Shown: one piece after another, positions 11,598-22,334 of the stretch
Layout: each line of letters begins with the position of its first letter
Position numbering within the stretch: position 1 is the first letter of the stretch
Assembly (NCBI GenBank): GCA_026225945.1
Contig: JAMJFZ010001132.1
Coordinates: forward strand, 1 to 64,000
Direction: 5' to 3'
DNA: 64,000 bases
Source of the DNA: Cricetomys ansorgei
Taxonomy: Eukaryota; Chordata; Mammalia; Rodentia; Nesomyidae
Program-made: the position numbers and the translations under genes
The notes under the pieces: model-generated
The model's database searches: none
What the model saw: the letters and a program-made list of their open reading frames with translations, nothing else
What the model was told of the DNA's origin: nothing

Positions 11598-12549
11598 AGA
11601 ATCTGCGGCTGATTTTTATTTATATCACCTCCACAACAAAGAGATATCAGGTTATTCTAGAGCAGAAGAAACACTAACTCTCTGACTGAGCCTCGAAATG
11701 AGAGATTCAAAATCCAAGTCATCAACTTTTCATGTCATTGTAGGTAGCCAGCATATTTCCATGATGTTTGGGTTACAACTCCACTACACTCTCTCTGGGA
11801 TAGATGTGGTTCTAATAGGCATGTTACTCCAGATGACCTTGGGACTTAAGTATCTTTTGCCTCTCCCTACCATGGTCTGCCAGGAGTCCATCCTTTACTT
11901 ACCACTAATTGCTACATCCTAACAAGTTATCAGATCCTGAGGGCTTCAGACTCAACCAAGTCAAGAAGCTGCCCCAGCATCTCACCCCGGAATGATTATC
12001 TAGAACTTGTTTCTACATCTATGTTCATGGGATGCCATAGAGTTCACTTTGGCAGATTTTAATCTAAAATTCTTTAAGACTCATTATCAAATGACTTAAT
12101 AAGCAATAGAATCATTGAGCTGATCTTGCAGGAATGCCTGAGAGGACATTGCAGAACTCGGCCATCTGATCCACTGGCATCAGGAAGCTGGATGAGAGAC
12201 TCACCTGTTAGATCCTCACACCTTTGTCCTCTTCACCAGAAAACTATATACCATGTTTTCCCACTACCTAACAAAGCTGAGGCTGGACCAGATGATGTCT
12301 GCCGCAGCTGCTGGGGTGGCTACATCTCTACAAAAACTTTCACTTCATCTAACATTATATGGACGGGTCCGCTTTGAGGAAGCTGGATCTTCTGGTGAAC
12401 CGAAATGCAAGGAGTCTAGGAGATGCTTATAGCATTCACAAAGATATGGAGTCTGTGATGTCCTCAAGGAGGTTGAAGTCTACGCAGTAAAATTTGTTAT
12501 GGTTTAGGCGTTGATGTAATTTCAATGTTTCATGTTAAAAATTAATCCC
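11598..12549. other. No gene recognised
   Basis: Only short frames (for example 12,126-12,377). I looked for a processed pseudogene and recognised none. Confidence 0.45.
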
Positions 12550-12750
12550 AGGGCTGGTGCCCTGGCTCAGGAGTTAAGTGCACACACTGCTCTTCAAAAA
12601 ACCTGGGTTCCCTCCCCAGCACTCATGTCCTTGGGGAGCCCACAACCGCCTGTAACTCAGGATGTCTGATGTGCACTCCTGGCCTCCACCAGCACCTGCA
12701 CATATGTGTACATATCCACACACAAACACATCGTCAAAAAATAAATAAAC
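12550..12750 (+). mobile_element. B2-class SINE
   Basis: GGGCTGGTGCCCTGGCTCAGGAGTTAAG...CACACTGCTCTTC head, ending AATAAATAAAC. Confidence 0.9.
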
Positions 12751-12934
12751 CCTTGGGTCAGGAGAGACGGCTCAGCGGCTAAGAGCACTGGCTGCTCATC
12801 CAGAAGTCCTGAGTTCAATTCCCAGCAAACACATGGCGGCTCACAACCATCTATAATGGGATCTGGTTGCCCTCTTCTGGCATGCAGGTGTACATGCAGA
12901 CAGAACACTCAAATAAATAAACAAATAAATTAAC
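12751..12934 (+). mobile_element. B2-class SINE, directly adjoining the previous one
   Basis: GGAGAGACGGCTCAGCGGCTAAGAGCACTGGCTGCTC is a well-preserved B2-type head with AAATAAATAAAC tail. It sits head-to-tail with the SINE before it. Confidence 0.92.
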
Positions 12935-13222
12935 GAAAACAATTATAACCCCCAATGCAACAGTATCAATAAGCGGGTGAGGGCTATAGGTGATTAGACC
13001 TTACTTACATGAACATGATTAGTGCTTTATTTAAAAAAAACAAAAAGGCTTGCAGAAGCTAGCTACATCCTTCCCTCTCTTCTACCATGAACATACACGG
13101 CCTTGCGGCCCCTCCAGAGGAAGAGTGCTCCCAGTACTGTCTGAAAGCAATGAATATGTGCTGCGTGTAAATTACTCAGTCAATTGCATTTTGCTACAGA
13201 AGCAGTAATGAAAGCGTCCCGG

Positions 13223-13582
13223 GCATCTTAGTTGCTTTTCAGTTGCTGCGACAAAACACCACAACCAAGACAGCTTACAAGACAAGGAGTTCATGTGGGT
13301 CTTCTAGTGAGTCCATAACCACCATGACGGGGAGCACACCAAGCGAATGGCACGGCCCTGGAGCAGCAGCTGAGAGCTTACATCTGGATCCACAAGCATG
13401 AGGCAAAGAGGGCTAACTGGGAACAGCCTAGGCTTTTGAAACCTCAAAGCACGCCCCCAGTGACACACCTCCTCCAACAGAGCCGTATCTCCTCATCCTT
13501 TCCAAACAGTTCCCCCAACTGAGGACCAGTATTCAAACATATGAGCTTCTGGGGCCATCTGTATCCAAACTACCATACCAGG
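13223..13582 (+). repeat. Rodent dispersed repeat
   Basis: TTGCTGCGACAAAACACCACAACCAAG...CCCCCAGTGACACACCTCCTCCAAC...TTCAAACATATGAGC. Same family and orientation as 9,859-10,178, and apparently the most complete copy here. Confidence 0.75.
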
Positions 13583-13732
13583 TAAGGACTTCTCACATCA
13601 CTCAGCAGCACGCCACTCAGCCCCAGTTTAGGCTACCCATACCCCCAGATTAAAGTCATCATAAACACTCCTGATACCTGTAAGATCCAGGAAACGGAAA
13701 GAAACTTACTCCGTGAACATTGGTATGAGCAA

Positions 13733-13838
13733 AGTTCGGTAGTGCACGGGTATCACTCCGGCACTGGCTGAGTCAGGAGGATACTACGTTTGAGGACAGC
13801 GTGAGCTGCATAGTAAAGCTTTGTCTCAAGACAAAATA
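13733..13838 (+). mobile_element. B1-type SINE (old)
   Basis: Diverged B1 words GTAGTGCACGGGTATCACTCC, CAGGAGGATACTACG and TTGTCTCAAGA appear in order. Confidence 0.6.
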
Positions 13839-14040
13839 GGGACTCAAGAGATGGCTTAGTGTAAGAGCACTTGCTGCTCTTGCAGTAGACCTGAGTTTAG
13901 TTCGCAGTGTCTATATCAAGTGGTTTATAGTAACTACAAACCAGCTCCAGAGGAACCCAACACCTTCTTCTGGCCTCTGTGGGCACCTGCACACAAGTGT
14001 ACATATGTGCATACAAACACATAGTAATAAAAAATAAAAT
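13839..14040 (+). mobile_element. B2-class SINE
   Basis: GGGACTCAAGAGATGGCTTAGTGTAAGAGCACTTGCTGCTC head and AATAAAAAATAAAAT tail. Confidence 0.88.
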
Positions 14041-14447
14041 TCATATTTTTGAAAAGGCATAGTATTAAACTGGTTCCTGATGGCTTGTCATTATATTTGT
14101 AGATCAGTGCATCTCTCACCCCTCAGAGAAGCTTCTTTTTGCAGTCGGTGGGAATTGATACAGAAACTCACAGTGGGTCAAAGTGCAGAGAATAAAAGAC
14201 CCGCATGCTGAGCCCTAAACGGGACATCTATGACATCCCTTCCTCCCGAGGCTCGTGGGTCATTGCAGGCAGACGAAGGCAGCAGAGGCAGAAAGGTTAT
14301 AAGGGCCGAAGGCAGCGAATGGCTACAGCAAAACAGTGTTTTCTCAACACAACAGGCTGTTGTGCGTGTGAACACATAGCGGTTGTGACAGTGTGCATAA
14401 GACCCCCACAAGCTCAGGCGAAACATAGCCCCAGAGTGAAGTCCCAA

Positions 14448-14510
14448 ACATAATAGGACCTTCTACAAACATAGTAGGACCTTCTACAAACATAGTAGGA
14501 CCTTCTACAA
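14448..14510. repeat. 3 x 21-bp tandem repeat
   Basis: Three near-identical copies of ACATAGTAGGACCTTCTACAA. The 21-bp period keeps a minus-strand frame open as an MFVEGPT heptapeptide repeat, which is not evidence of a gene. Confidence 0.95.
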
Positions 14511-14639
14511 ATAGCTGCTGGAAGAGAGTCACTTTTTCTCTCATGGTGTGATCCCTGCTAAGTCGACCATGCTCTAGGGCAAGCCCATGCCCAGAAAGAT
14601 TTGAGCAACACAGTTTAAATGGTTGGTTTAAAAAATAAA

Positions 14640-14750
14640 AGAGGACACAAAGTTGGGTGGGTAGGAAAGGGGGGGTGGTGTCTGGGGAGAGCGGAAGGAG
14701 GGGTGAATGTGATCAAAATACATTGTATGGAATTCTTTAAGAATTAACTT
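14640..14750 (+). mobile_element. LINE-1 3' end fragment, sense
   Basis: A G-rich stretch ends in GAATGTGATCAAAATACATTGTATGGAATTC...AAGAATTAA, the terminal 3' UTR of rodent Lx-type L1. Confidence 0.7.
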
Positions 14751-16169
14751 TGAAAATGAGAAGAAGAAGTAAAGCCTCCCCAGTGCACACGGTGTGTGCC
14801 CTGTGTGCCGCCTTCTGGGAAGGACGTGAAGGATGTGTTCCGGCTAAGTGTTTGACGAACTTTGTGAAACTGGCTCGTTGGACTTCCATGGTGACAATCT
14901 CTGGGAAGACCCCAAATGTTTCATGTTTGCATTTTGGCAACTGTTGTAACAACTGTTTGGAAGCAACCTTGAGCCCCAACAAGGTTAATGCTCTGACTAC
15001 CGGGGAGAGGAAACAATCGCCACTTCTGTCTTGCATGGTAACGTGGCTTGAATGTGCTCCCCAACTTTCATATGGCAATAGAGTCATCAGACTAGGCTCC
15101 AGGTGTCAAATTCAGTCCACTCCTGTTTACAGACATGAAATCGGGTTGGAGCATACCACACTACCCATTCGCTGACGCGGTGTCTGTGCTGCTGAGGCGC
15201 CGTGACAGCAGAGTGGACCGGCGATAACAGGAAACATCCTTGCAAAGCCTACACACTTACTGTCTAGACCTTTACAGGAAAGGCTTGCCCATCTCTGGGT
15301 TTTACATCGGCCCTGTCAAGTGAGATTCCAGACACGCATCCATCTAGTGGTACAGGGTTGGGGGTTCGTAGTACAGAGCAGAGGATGACCCAATGGGTTC
15401 TTTCTAGCCCACAGGTCTGGATAGCCAACTAGACACTCCTTGTCTTGATCACTGGAACAGAGAGATAAATCTCTAGCCAATTAGAGGTACATTCTTGAAG
15501 AGTTATTGCAGAACGAGAAGAAGAGTTAACAACATAATAAATCAAAGCCAAATTATGTTGGGGGGCAGAAAATTTATGGACAAATGGAAGAAGAGGGAAA
15601 ACAGAGTAGAGAGGTAAAGAGACAGCCCCGGGGGCACAGAAGAGACTGCAGAAGTCATTTTGGCTCTGTGCCTTCCAACTTTACTCTCATGTTTCCAAGC
15701 CATCTTTCTGTAGTAATTGCCTGTGAACTGCAACAAGCTCTACCGGCAGAAGGGTGGCTGATGGACTGAGGAAACTGATCAAACCTGGAAGGTTCCGATG
15801 CTCAGAGAGTTAATGCATTCCCCAGGTCCCTCCCCGAGGTTATACAAACAGTCAGCCGTTGCTGTGGCAGCGGAGACTGTCCAGCGCTTCCTGCACACTG
15901 AGCAAAGAACTGCAGGAGTGTCGTTTCCAAGAGGGGTCCACCATGCTGAAGACAGCCTTCTGCTGATGCACTGAGTCACCCCTGCTCCTCTAAGGAGCTC
16001 CCCTCACTCATGCCTTGGTAAACTCACTGGTTCACTCAGCTGGAAGTCGGTGAAGTCCTGTCTCTGGTCCATTATCAGCGTGCTCTCTGAGGTGAACAGA
16101 AGACATTTGCTCATGCCACAGTGGTGATTAAGAAGAGACCATCATCATTGAAATGAAATCTTCTGGGAG
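14751..16169. other. No gene recognised
   Basis: Overlapping frames of 141 and 116 residues on opposite strands (14,737-15,175) match no family I know. Confidence 0.45.
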
Positions 16170-16690
16170 GTGTTTCCTCAAGGTCAACACACAGAAGCTG
16201 CGTTACAGAGTCAGCCAAGGTTGTTCCTCATGCTGGCAGTCAAACTTGGTCCTGTTTAAGAGTCTCCCCGCTAGTACTAGTTTTGAAGGCATGAAGGAGT
16301 CATAAAAAAGCAGCTGAGGCCTGGCACTTTGAGAGCTCAGGAGAGACAAGTGGTGAACTAAAAGTTGAAGGCCCAAGGTTGAAAGGGTCATGTAGAAAAG
16401 CTGAGGCTTGGCACCATGCGGGGAGTCTCGAAGAGGCTATTTGGTGAAAGTGCCACCCAGTTGCAGCAGAAGACCCCAGCATTCTGGAGATGCCAGTGCC
16501 ATGGGCTGACCTCCAAGGACAGCAGCTGTGGTTGTGGAGTGGAACAGGTCTAAGCCTGTTCCAAGGTGTGTGTGTTGCAAAGGGCGGAGCTTGAAAAGTA
16601 ACCGAGGCCCTTTGGAGCAGCCCAGAAGAGCATGAGAGAATCCCAGATATCAGACATTGGGTGATTTACACTGTTGTAGTCTCTTTTGCT
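16170..16690 (+). repeat. Dispersed repeat homologous to the ERV interior
   Basis: About 520 bp match the ERV interior at about 22,975-23,490 in the same order and orientation. Shared runs include TTTTGAAGGCATGAAGGAGTC and GATGCCAGTGCCATGGG. No LTRs flank this copy. Similarity stops on both sides, so it may come from another member of the same internal family. Confidence 0.75.
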
Positions 16691-16984
16691 CTGATCTGAC
16701 TGTGCTCTGGTTCTTTGATCCAGAAATAAGAAAGTATTTAACTTGTCTTTAATGTTATAGGAGCCCACAGAGAGACTTTTGATTTTAAGAGTTTGGAAAT
16801 TTCTTTAGAGACTGAACTTTTAAAGTGTTTGAATCTGTAAGACTGTGGGAGTTTTTAAGTTTGTAAAATACTTTATACTGTGATATTTATTTTAATGTGT
16901 GATCTTGGGGATGAGCAAGAAAGGAAAGGTTGTGGCTTAAGAGAGATGTGTCTGTGTGTTGAGTTGACAAGGGGTCAGTTGTGC

Positions 16985-17140
16985 TGGCTAGTTTCACGAC
17001 CAACCTCCTCAAGCTCCTGCCCTAGTGACTTCCTTGCTACGATGGTCTGCAGTCTGGAACCGAGCCAAACAAACCCTTCTCCTCTAACTCACTTTTGTCC
17101 GGGTATTGACGACAGCAGAAGACATGAAACCGAGATAGGG
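16985..17140 (+). repeat. Rodent dispersed repeat, 3' part
   Basis: The order of motifs (CTCCTGCCC...GACTTCCTT..., then GAGCCAAACAAACCC) matches the end of the repeats at 6.1-6.5 kb and 10.2-10.5 kb. I do not assign a family name. Confidence 0.45.
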
Positions 17141-17231
17141 ATGTTGAAGCTTAGGGTGTTGGGCTGTGGAACTGCCACGGAGCTAAAGAGTGGGTAGAAG
17201 CAGCTAGGAAACATTGCGCCATCCCAGAAGG

Positions 17232-17810
17232 TGAGAGCGAGAGGCGTTCAGCTGCTCCTCGCCTTTGGCCCTGGCCGGAATCGAGCTAAATATTAAATAT
17301 TGCCTGCTTCACAGAAGCAAAAGGAATGTGACTTGGTAGGTGCTTGTCTGCCCTGTGGCTGCAAACCTAGGGTTGAGCGCATTAACTGACGGGATACCGT
17401 CCTCTCTGTCTCTGTGAGACCATGCCTTGCAAGGGGGCGCCTTCGCAGAGCCCTGGCACCTAGCCCCGCATGCAAATAAGGCTACCCCAATGCCCTTGTC
17501 TAGGCAATGGATCCCCCATCCTAGGTACCCAATACCCTCCCCTGCTTTTGGATATATGTAGCAGACACCCCGCATTAAAGTGATCTCTGCTTCCACCAGA
17601 AGAGAGTTCTGGGACTGATTCATTGCATCTCCTTCATTCGTTCTCCGTGCGGGAATCAGGGTCTACTCCAGTCCCAGAACCCCATCTCCTCCCTCCCGTG
17701 CTCCCCCGCCACTCCCCCAGCGCAAGTTTCCTGCACCTGGCCAGTGCAGAGAACCGGCTGAAACCCAGCTGAGGGCTGGGACAGAGCTGAGACAGCGCAG
17801 GAGACCATAC
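17232..17810 (+). mobile_element. Solo-LTR-like element, sense
   Basis: The sequence aligns along most of its length with the reverse complement of 1,671-2,180. Shared anchors are GCTAAATATTAAATA, TGTGnCTTGGTnGGTGCTT and ATGCAAATAAGGCTA. It carries an ATGCAAAT octamer at 17,470-17,477, a TATA-like GGATATATG, and ATTAAA at 17,574-17,579. It begins TGAGAGC. The right end is approximate and I could not fix a target duplication. It resembles an ERVK/IAP-type LTR in layout. Confidence 0.6.
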
Positions 17811-18895
17811 TAACATTGGGCGACTTATTCAGGATCATACAGATCATACATACAATAAGGTCAGGAGTCACGCAGAGCACCCAGACCTGACTACGAATTG
17901 AATGTGTGCTGGAATCCTATGCTGAAAGGAGCATGTGTGTGTTTCTCCTGATGATATTTCCCTCCTGAACACCCCAAATAGTCAAGTCCTAATCTACGCC
18001 AGCCATAGCAACTGGGGACCTTGAAAGTCTTACCTGGTCTTCAGACAGCAGCAAGAGTGTAAAGCATTAAAAAAAAAAGTCTCCAGGTCCCCAAACCCTG
18101 TTTCTCTTTGGGAGTTTCCAAACCATGAGGACACTTTAAGGTTACTGTTTTTATTTTTGTGAAGGGCAAAAAAATGGACTCTACCTTGGAAGCGAAATGT
18201 TTCTGCTTGGGCTTGACATGGAAAATTCAAACACATTCCAGTAAAGAGTTTCCAAATTCTTCTCCAACGTGAGAAATCAAGTTTTCCAGCCTCAAGTATT
18301 TCGGTGTAGCAATAGAAAATTATTGCTAATTAATTATTAATTATGAATTGCTAATTAATTAATAATTGCTAATTAATGCAGTAATGTAGTATTTCATAGT
18401 GAATAGGTGACAAGTCACAGCGTGTGCACTGTAATAGAAGTGGGTAAAGCCTAGGCAAGCACATTTACTAGTCAGTAACAAGCAATGCTACCAACTCACT
18501 GGTAACTACATAAACACCGTTGGAAAGGACTTTTTAAAGACGTTTATCATGCGCCTGACACAAATGATAAAGATGTATCGTTCCTGCCGTGTAAGAGCAA
18601 AACTGTGCAAGAAAAAGAAATAATATCAATTAAAACAAACAGACGAAGCAAAAGACATCATAAAATACGGTTTTTCACCGAGAGCTTTAGAAGCGTCTAC
18701 TCATTAATCACTGGACACTCAAGATGCCAGGCATCGAGTCTGCAGTGACAGCACGTGAGAACTAAACAGGTCACCTCCGCTTTCACATCCTGTCGGCCTG
18801 TTAAACAGACTATTGAGGAAAAATTAGTAAGGCGAGAGGAAAGCTTCTAATGAGAAGATGAACCAAGGGAATGTCTAAGAAGGGCTGGAGGATTC
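17811..18895. other. No gene recognised
   Basis: Apart from the AT-rich palindromic stretch at 18.3 kb, nothing was identified. Confidence 0.45.
18311..18378. repeat. AT-rich stretch with repeated GCTAATTAAT
   Basis: ATTGCTAATTAAT occurs three times within 68 bp, with self-complementary TTAATTAA cores. The TAATTA core is also the homeodomain consensus. Confidence 0.85.
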
Positions 18896-18990
18896 CGTGA
18901 AGGGCTCGGTGGTTAAGAGCACGCCGGCTGCTCTTCCAGAGGACCTAGGTTCCATTTTCCCAGCACCCACATGATGGCACCCACATGATA
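18896..18990 (+). mobile_element. Truncated B2-class SINE
   Basis: GTGAAGGGCTCGGTGGTTAAGAGCACGCCGGCTGCTCTTCCAGAGGACC head only. The element is cut by the next repeat. Confidence 0.8.
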
Positions 18991-18991
18991 G

Positions 18992-19215
18992 TCGTGGTGC
19001 TAGAGAGGTAGTTCACAGAGTTCTGCATTCAGATTGGCCGGCCGCAGGAAGAGAGAGTGAACTGCTGGGCCTGGCTTGAGCTTCTAAAACCTCAAATCCT
19101 GCCCCCAGTGACATACTTCCTCCGACAAGTTCACGCCCACTCCAAGAATGCAACACTTCCTAATAGTGCCACTCCCTATGAGCCTATGAGGCCATTTTCA
19201 CTCAAATCGCCACAC
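18992..19215 (+). repeat. Rodent dispersed repeat fragment
   Basis: GCTTGAGCTTCTAAAACCTCAAATCCTGCCCCCAGTGACATACTTCCTCC...CACTCCCTATGAGCC. Same family and orientation as 9,859-10,178. Confidence 0.7.
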
Positions 19216-20591
19216 ACCCATACATATTTTTTTAAAGAATAGCTAAGAAGGCGTTCATCAGGCAACCTGACCCACAGTGAACAGAGGGGATGCATGCCAA
19301 GTGTCCTAGAGGTAGGAAAAGGTGAGTGTGCTACAAAATCCCAAATGAAAATGAAAGAGTAGGCTACACCAGTGAGGTGGGGTGATATGGGAGATGGGTT
19401 TGGCTACTGCCAAAGGATTCTGGGAAATACATAGGTAGGGTCTCTAGACTCGAAGCTTGAAACACACTGATCAAAAACAGGTCTCTTGGAAATCAAGGAA
19501 GGGTTTTGATGAGTCCTTCCAAAGGCAGGGCCAAATTTTATGAGGCCTGAAGCTTACACAGTTATAGAGAAAAGAGCACAGGATGGGAAGCAACAATGTT
19601 ATTGGGGTGCCTGAGAGAGCCTTGGAAGAGCAAATACGAGACCTTACAGCCTACGCTTAGTTGTATTCTTCATAAACTGATATAGCCACGTCTGTTCCAA
19701 TCTTTCTTTCTTCTGACTTGAGCCTCAGGAGAACTTTTCACAGAGTTGCCTAATTAGGACTCCTTCTGCCCCTTCTAAACAGAACCCCACGCAGACCACA
19801 ATCCACAGAACACTATAATTTGGGTAGTTAGGATCAGGTGATCATTTAGTAAATATATGTATTACTTGCTGGACTAAATCTCAGACTTCTAAAAATTTCA
19901 TTAAATTTACAGTGCCCTTGGTGGGCTGTGGTGTGATCTAAAAAGTGTGCTGACCAGGGTTATAGCTGCCAATTAGAAGATACATACACTGGTCTCATAA
20001 AACGAGCATCCCTCTTCCACTTGCCTTGCAGTGTAGGAGGAGGCTTTGGGGCCCCTCTGAGAGTCTAGACTAATGATCTGGTCACTGTAACAACCTCCCA
20101 GAGAATATGATCTACAAAAACAGGATTATGTCAGAGAATTTCACTGAGACAGCCGTGAGAAGGAAATGATTGAGCCTGTGAGCATTATCTTAACTATTCT
20201 CCTGCTTGATTTATTATATAAGAATGCATATGTGTCTAAATATATATACTCGCCAATGACATGCACAAGCCACGCCCTGGGCACTGTGTCCATGAGTTGA
20301 ATCTCTTCCTCCATGCAATAAGCCTTTGGGACTGCAGCGAACAACTAGGCTATCCCTATAGCTGGAGATGGAGTCTCTGAGGGAGATGTGGGAGGGAATA
20401 GTCTCTGCAGGTGGGTTTCTCCCAGGGTGCTGTGTGTCTTTACAGAGAAAGCTGAGGGCAGGATTTGCCTGTGGTTAAAAAAAAAAAAAGCTTGGGTCCT
20501 GTGCGAGTGATCGACTGCCATGAGGTAACTGGGGTAACATGCCTCAGAAAGAAGAAAACAAATATACAGGTGGCTCCCGTGTTCTTTTAAA
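19216..20591. other. No gene recognised
   Basis: No frame over 70 residues and no repeat recognised with confidence. Confidence 0.45.
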
Positions 20592-20798
20592 ACTTATGTG
20601 CATGTGTGTGTGTGTGTCTGTGTGAGTTTATATGCACCACATGCATGCATGTCTGCATAGGCCAAAAGGGGTCATAGCATCTCCTGGCACTGAAATCACC
20701 AGTGATTAGAAGCAGCCCGACATGAGCACTGGAAATCAAACTCAGGTCCTCCGCTAGATCAGTAAGCGGTCTTCACCACCGGGCTGTCTGTCCAGCCC
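20592..20798 (-). mobile_element. B2/B3-class SINE, antisense
   Basis: It opens with a TGTG-rich tail and ends GGAAATCAAACTCAGGTCCTCCGC...GGGCTGTCTGTCCAGCCC, the reverse complement of the tRNA-like head. Confidence 0.88.
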
Positions 20799-22002
20799 CT
20801 CGTTTCTTTCAGAAGAACACACACGTGGAGAGGGAGATCGGCCTCAACAATTCTCACTACTATCTTCCGTGAAGAAGAGTACAGGCTTGGTGGATTTCAG
20901 GATGGAGGTTCAGCGGATTAACTTTGTCCCTCCGTGGAAGTGAGCTATGGAGTTTACAGGTATAAATAAGTTAGACGAAGAACTTGGATCATTTAGTGCC
21001 TGCTTTCCGCTTTTTCTCCTCCCCTGGAGTCTGAAAGCATCTCGCTGGGTCTGCTTAGTGACCTCTAAGGAGTGTCTGGATCAGAATGATGCACTGTGGC
21101 TTCACACAGAACAGCCCTAGTCACCCTTGTCCCAGTTCCCTGAGTTACACTCAAGGCTCCCAGAACGCCTGGTGATCCTTCCAGTGTGAATTAATTTTAT
21201 GGGATATAATTGCCTAGTACAAGTTTTTTTTTTTTAAGTCTTTAATAACATTTTCTGTGTGATCTGCTTTTGCAACTACTCCAACAGTTTTTGGTTTATT
21301 ACGCGAGGTGACTGGGGGCCCTGTACCCTTACATGTCACGTCCTTTCTATTAGATAAAACAGAAATATACGGTGCTTTGGACTATAGTAGGGGCATAAAG
21401 AATCTAGGAAATCATACCTTAGAGACACCATCAAAATGAAGAATGCAAAAGGAAATGATTTTTCTGGGGTTTGGCTTCTTATTTTTGAACTTTGTGCATA
21501 AAACAATTCCTTCGAGTCCTGCCAGGTGAAGTCTAAAAAGGGCCACTTTCCTTTAATATTTATCGAACTTGATGGGAGTGTACGGCATGACTCCAGGAGC
21601 CACAGTCATAAAATGCAAGCTGTGCCCTTCAGAAACAAACAGTCTGCCTCTGAAGCATAAGGCAGTTGCAGGAAAGACCAGCGCTAGCACCAGACAAATG
21701 CCATGAACAACACATAATTCAAGTACAGGAGGTCAGTGGCCAAGCACTGTCCCTAAATCCTTTGGGGCAGGTGACACGCACAGAACGGCTGGAGTAGGAG
21801 CAATTTAGGCTCAGGAGAAGAATGGGCTATGAGCAGGTGTGTGGTCAAAGGGAAGGATGTGTGGCTTATCTCAGGGCTTGGCCAACGGTAACATCAGTCT
21901 TGGTGGTGATTTAGGGTGACTCCCACAGGTACTTGCCTGGACTCAACACTTCCTTGAGCTTACTCCCTGCTGCAGCCCTCTCACCAGCAAGTAACTTGTG
22001 AT
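20799..22002. other. No gene recognised
   Basis: A T10 run at 21,225 and short frames only. Confidence 0.45.
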
Positions 22003-22008
22003 GGGGAC

Positions 22009-22314
22009 TGTTGCAGATATGCACTGTTGGATGAGGGGCGGCTGTCTAGGGCTTTTTGTATTGTCTGCAGGTGTTGGATTTCTGTGGGGGTTGTTTAATT
22101 GCTAATGATCTGCATGTGCCATCAGTAGAATACCTGAGGAGTTCTGGATCAATAAAACACCTGAGCTGAGACTCTCGGGGTTCCACTGTCGATCCATTTA
22201 GCATAGCACTGGCCAGGATGGTGGTTCCCTCTGCTAAGATCTGGCAGAGTTTACACCTATGAAAAATGACTCCTTGTTGTCCTTGCTGAGCTCCCACTAC
22301 AGCATTCCACTACA
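22009..22314 (+). repeat. 5' LTR of the ERVK-like element
   Basis: This 306-bp LTR begins TGTTGCAGA and ends CACTACA. It carries AATAAA at 22,151-22,156. Compared with the 3' LTR it lacks an AT-rich segment of about 33 bp near its start and differs by scattered substitutions, so the insertion is not very recent. Confidence 0.88.
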
Positions 22315-22316
22315 GA

Positions 22317-22334
22317 TGGTGTACCAACGTGGGG
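22317..22334 (+). other. Primer-binding-site-like sequence (Lys-tRNA type)
   Basis: TGGTGTACCAACGTGGGG begins 2 bp after the 5' LTR. It resembles the tRNA-Lys primer site TGGCGCCCAACGTGGGGC, with an inserted base and substitutions. That fits an ERVK lineage but is degenerate. Confidence 0.6.

Noticed and set aside
14737..15175. Overlapping frames of 116 and 141 residues on opposite strands
   Set aside because: No known motif, no splice or promoter context, and only one could be real. The left part derives from a LINE-1 3' end.
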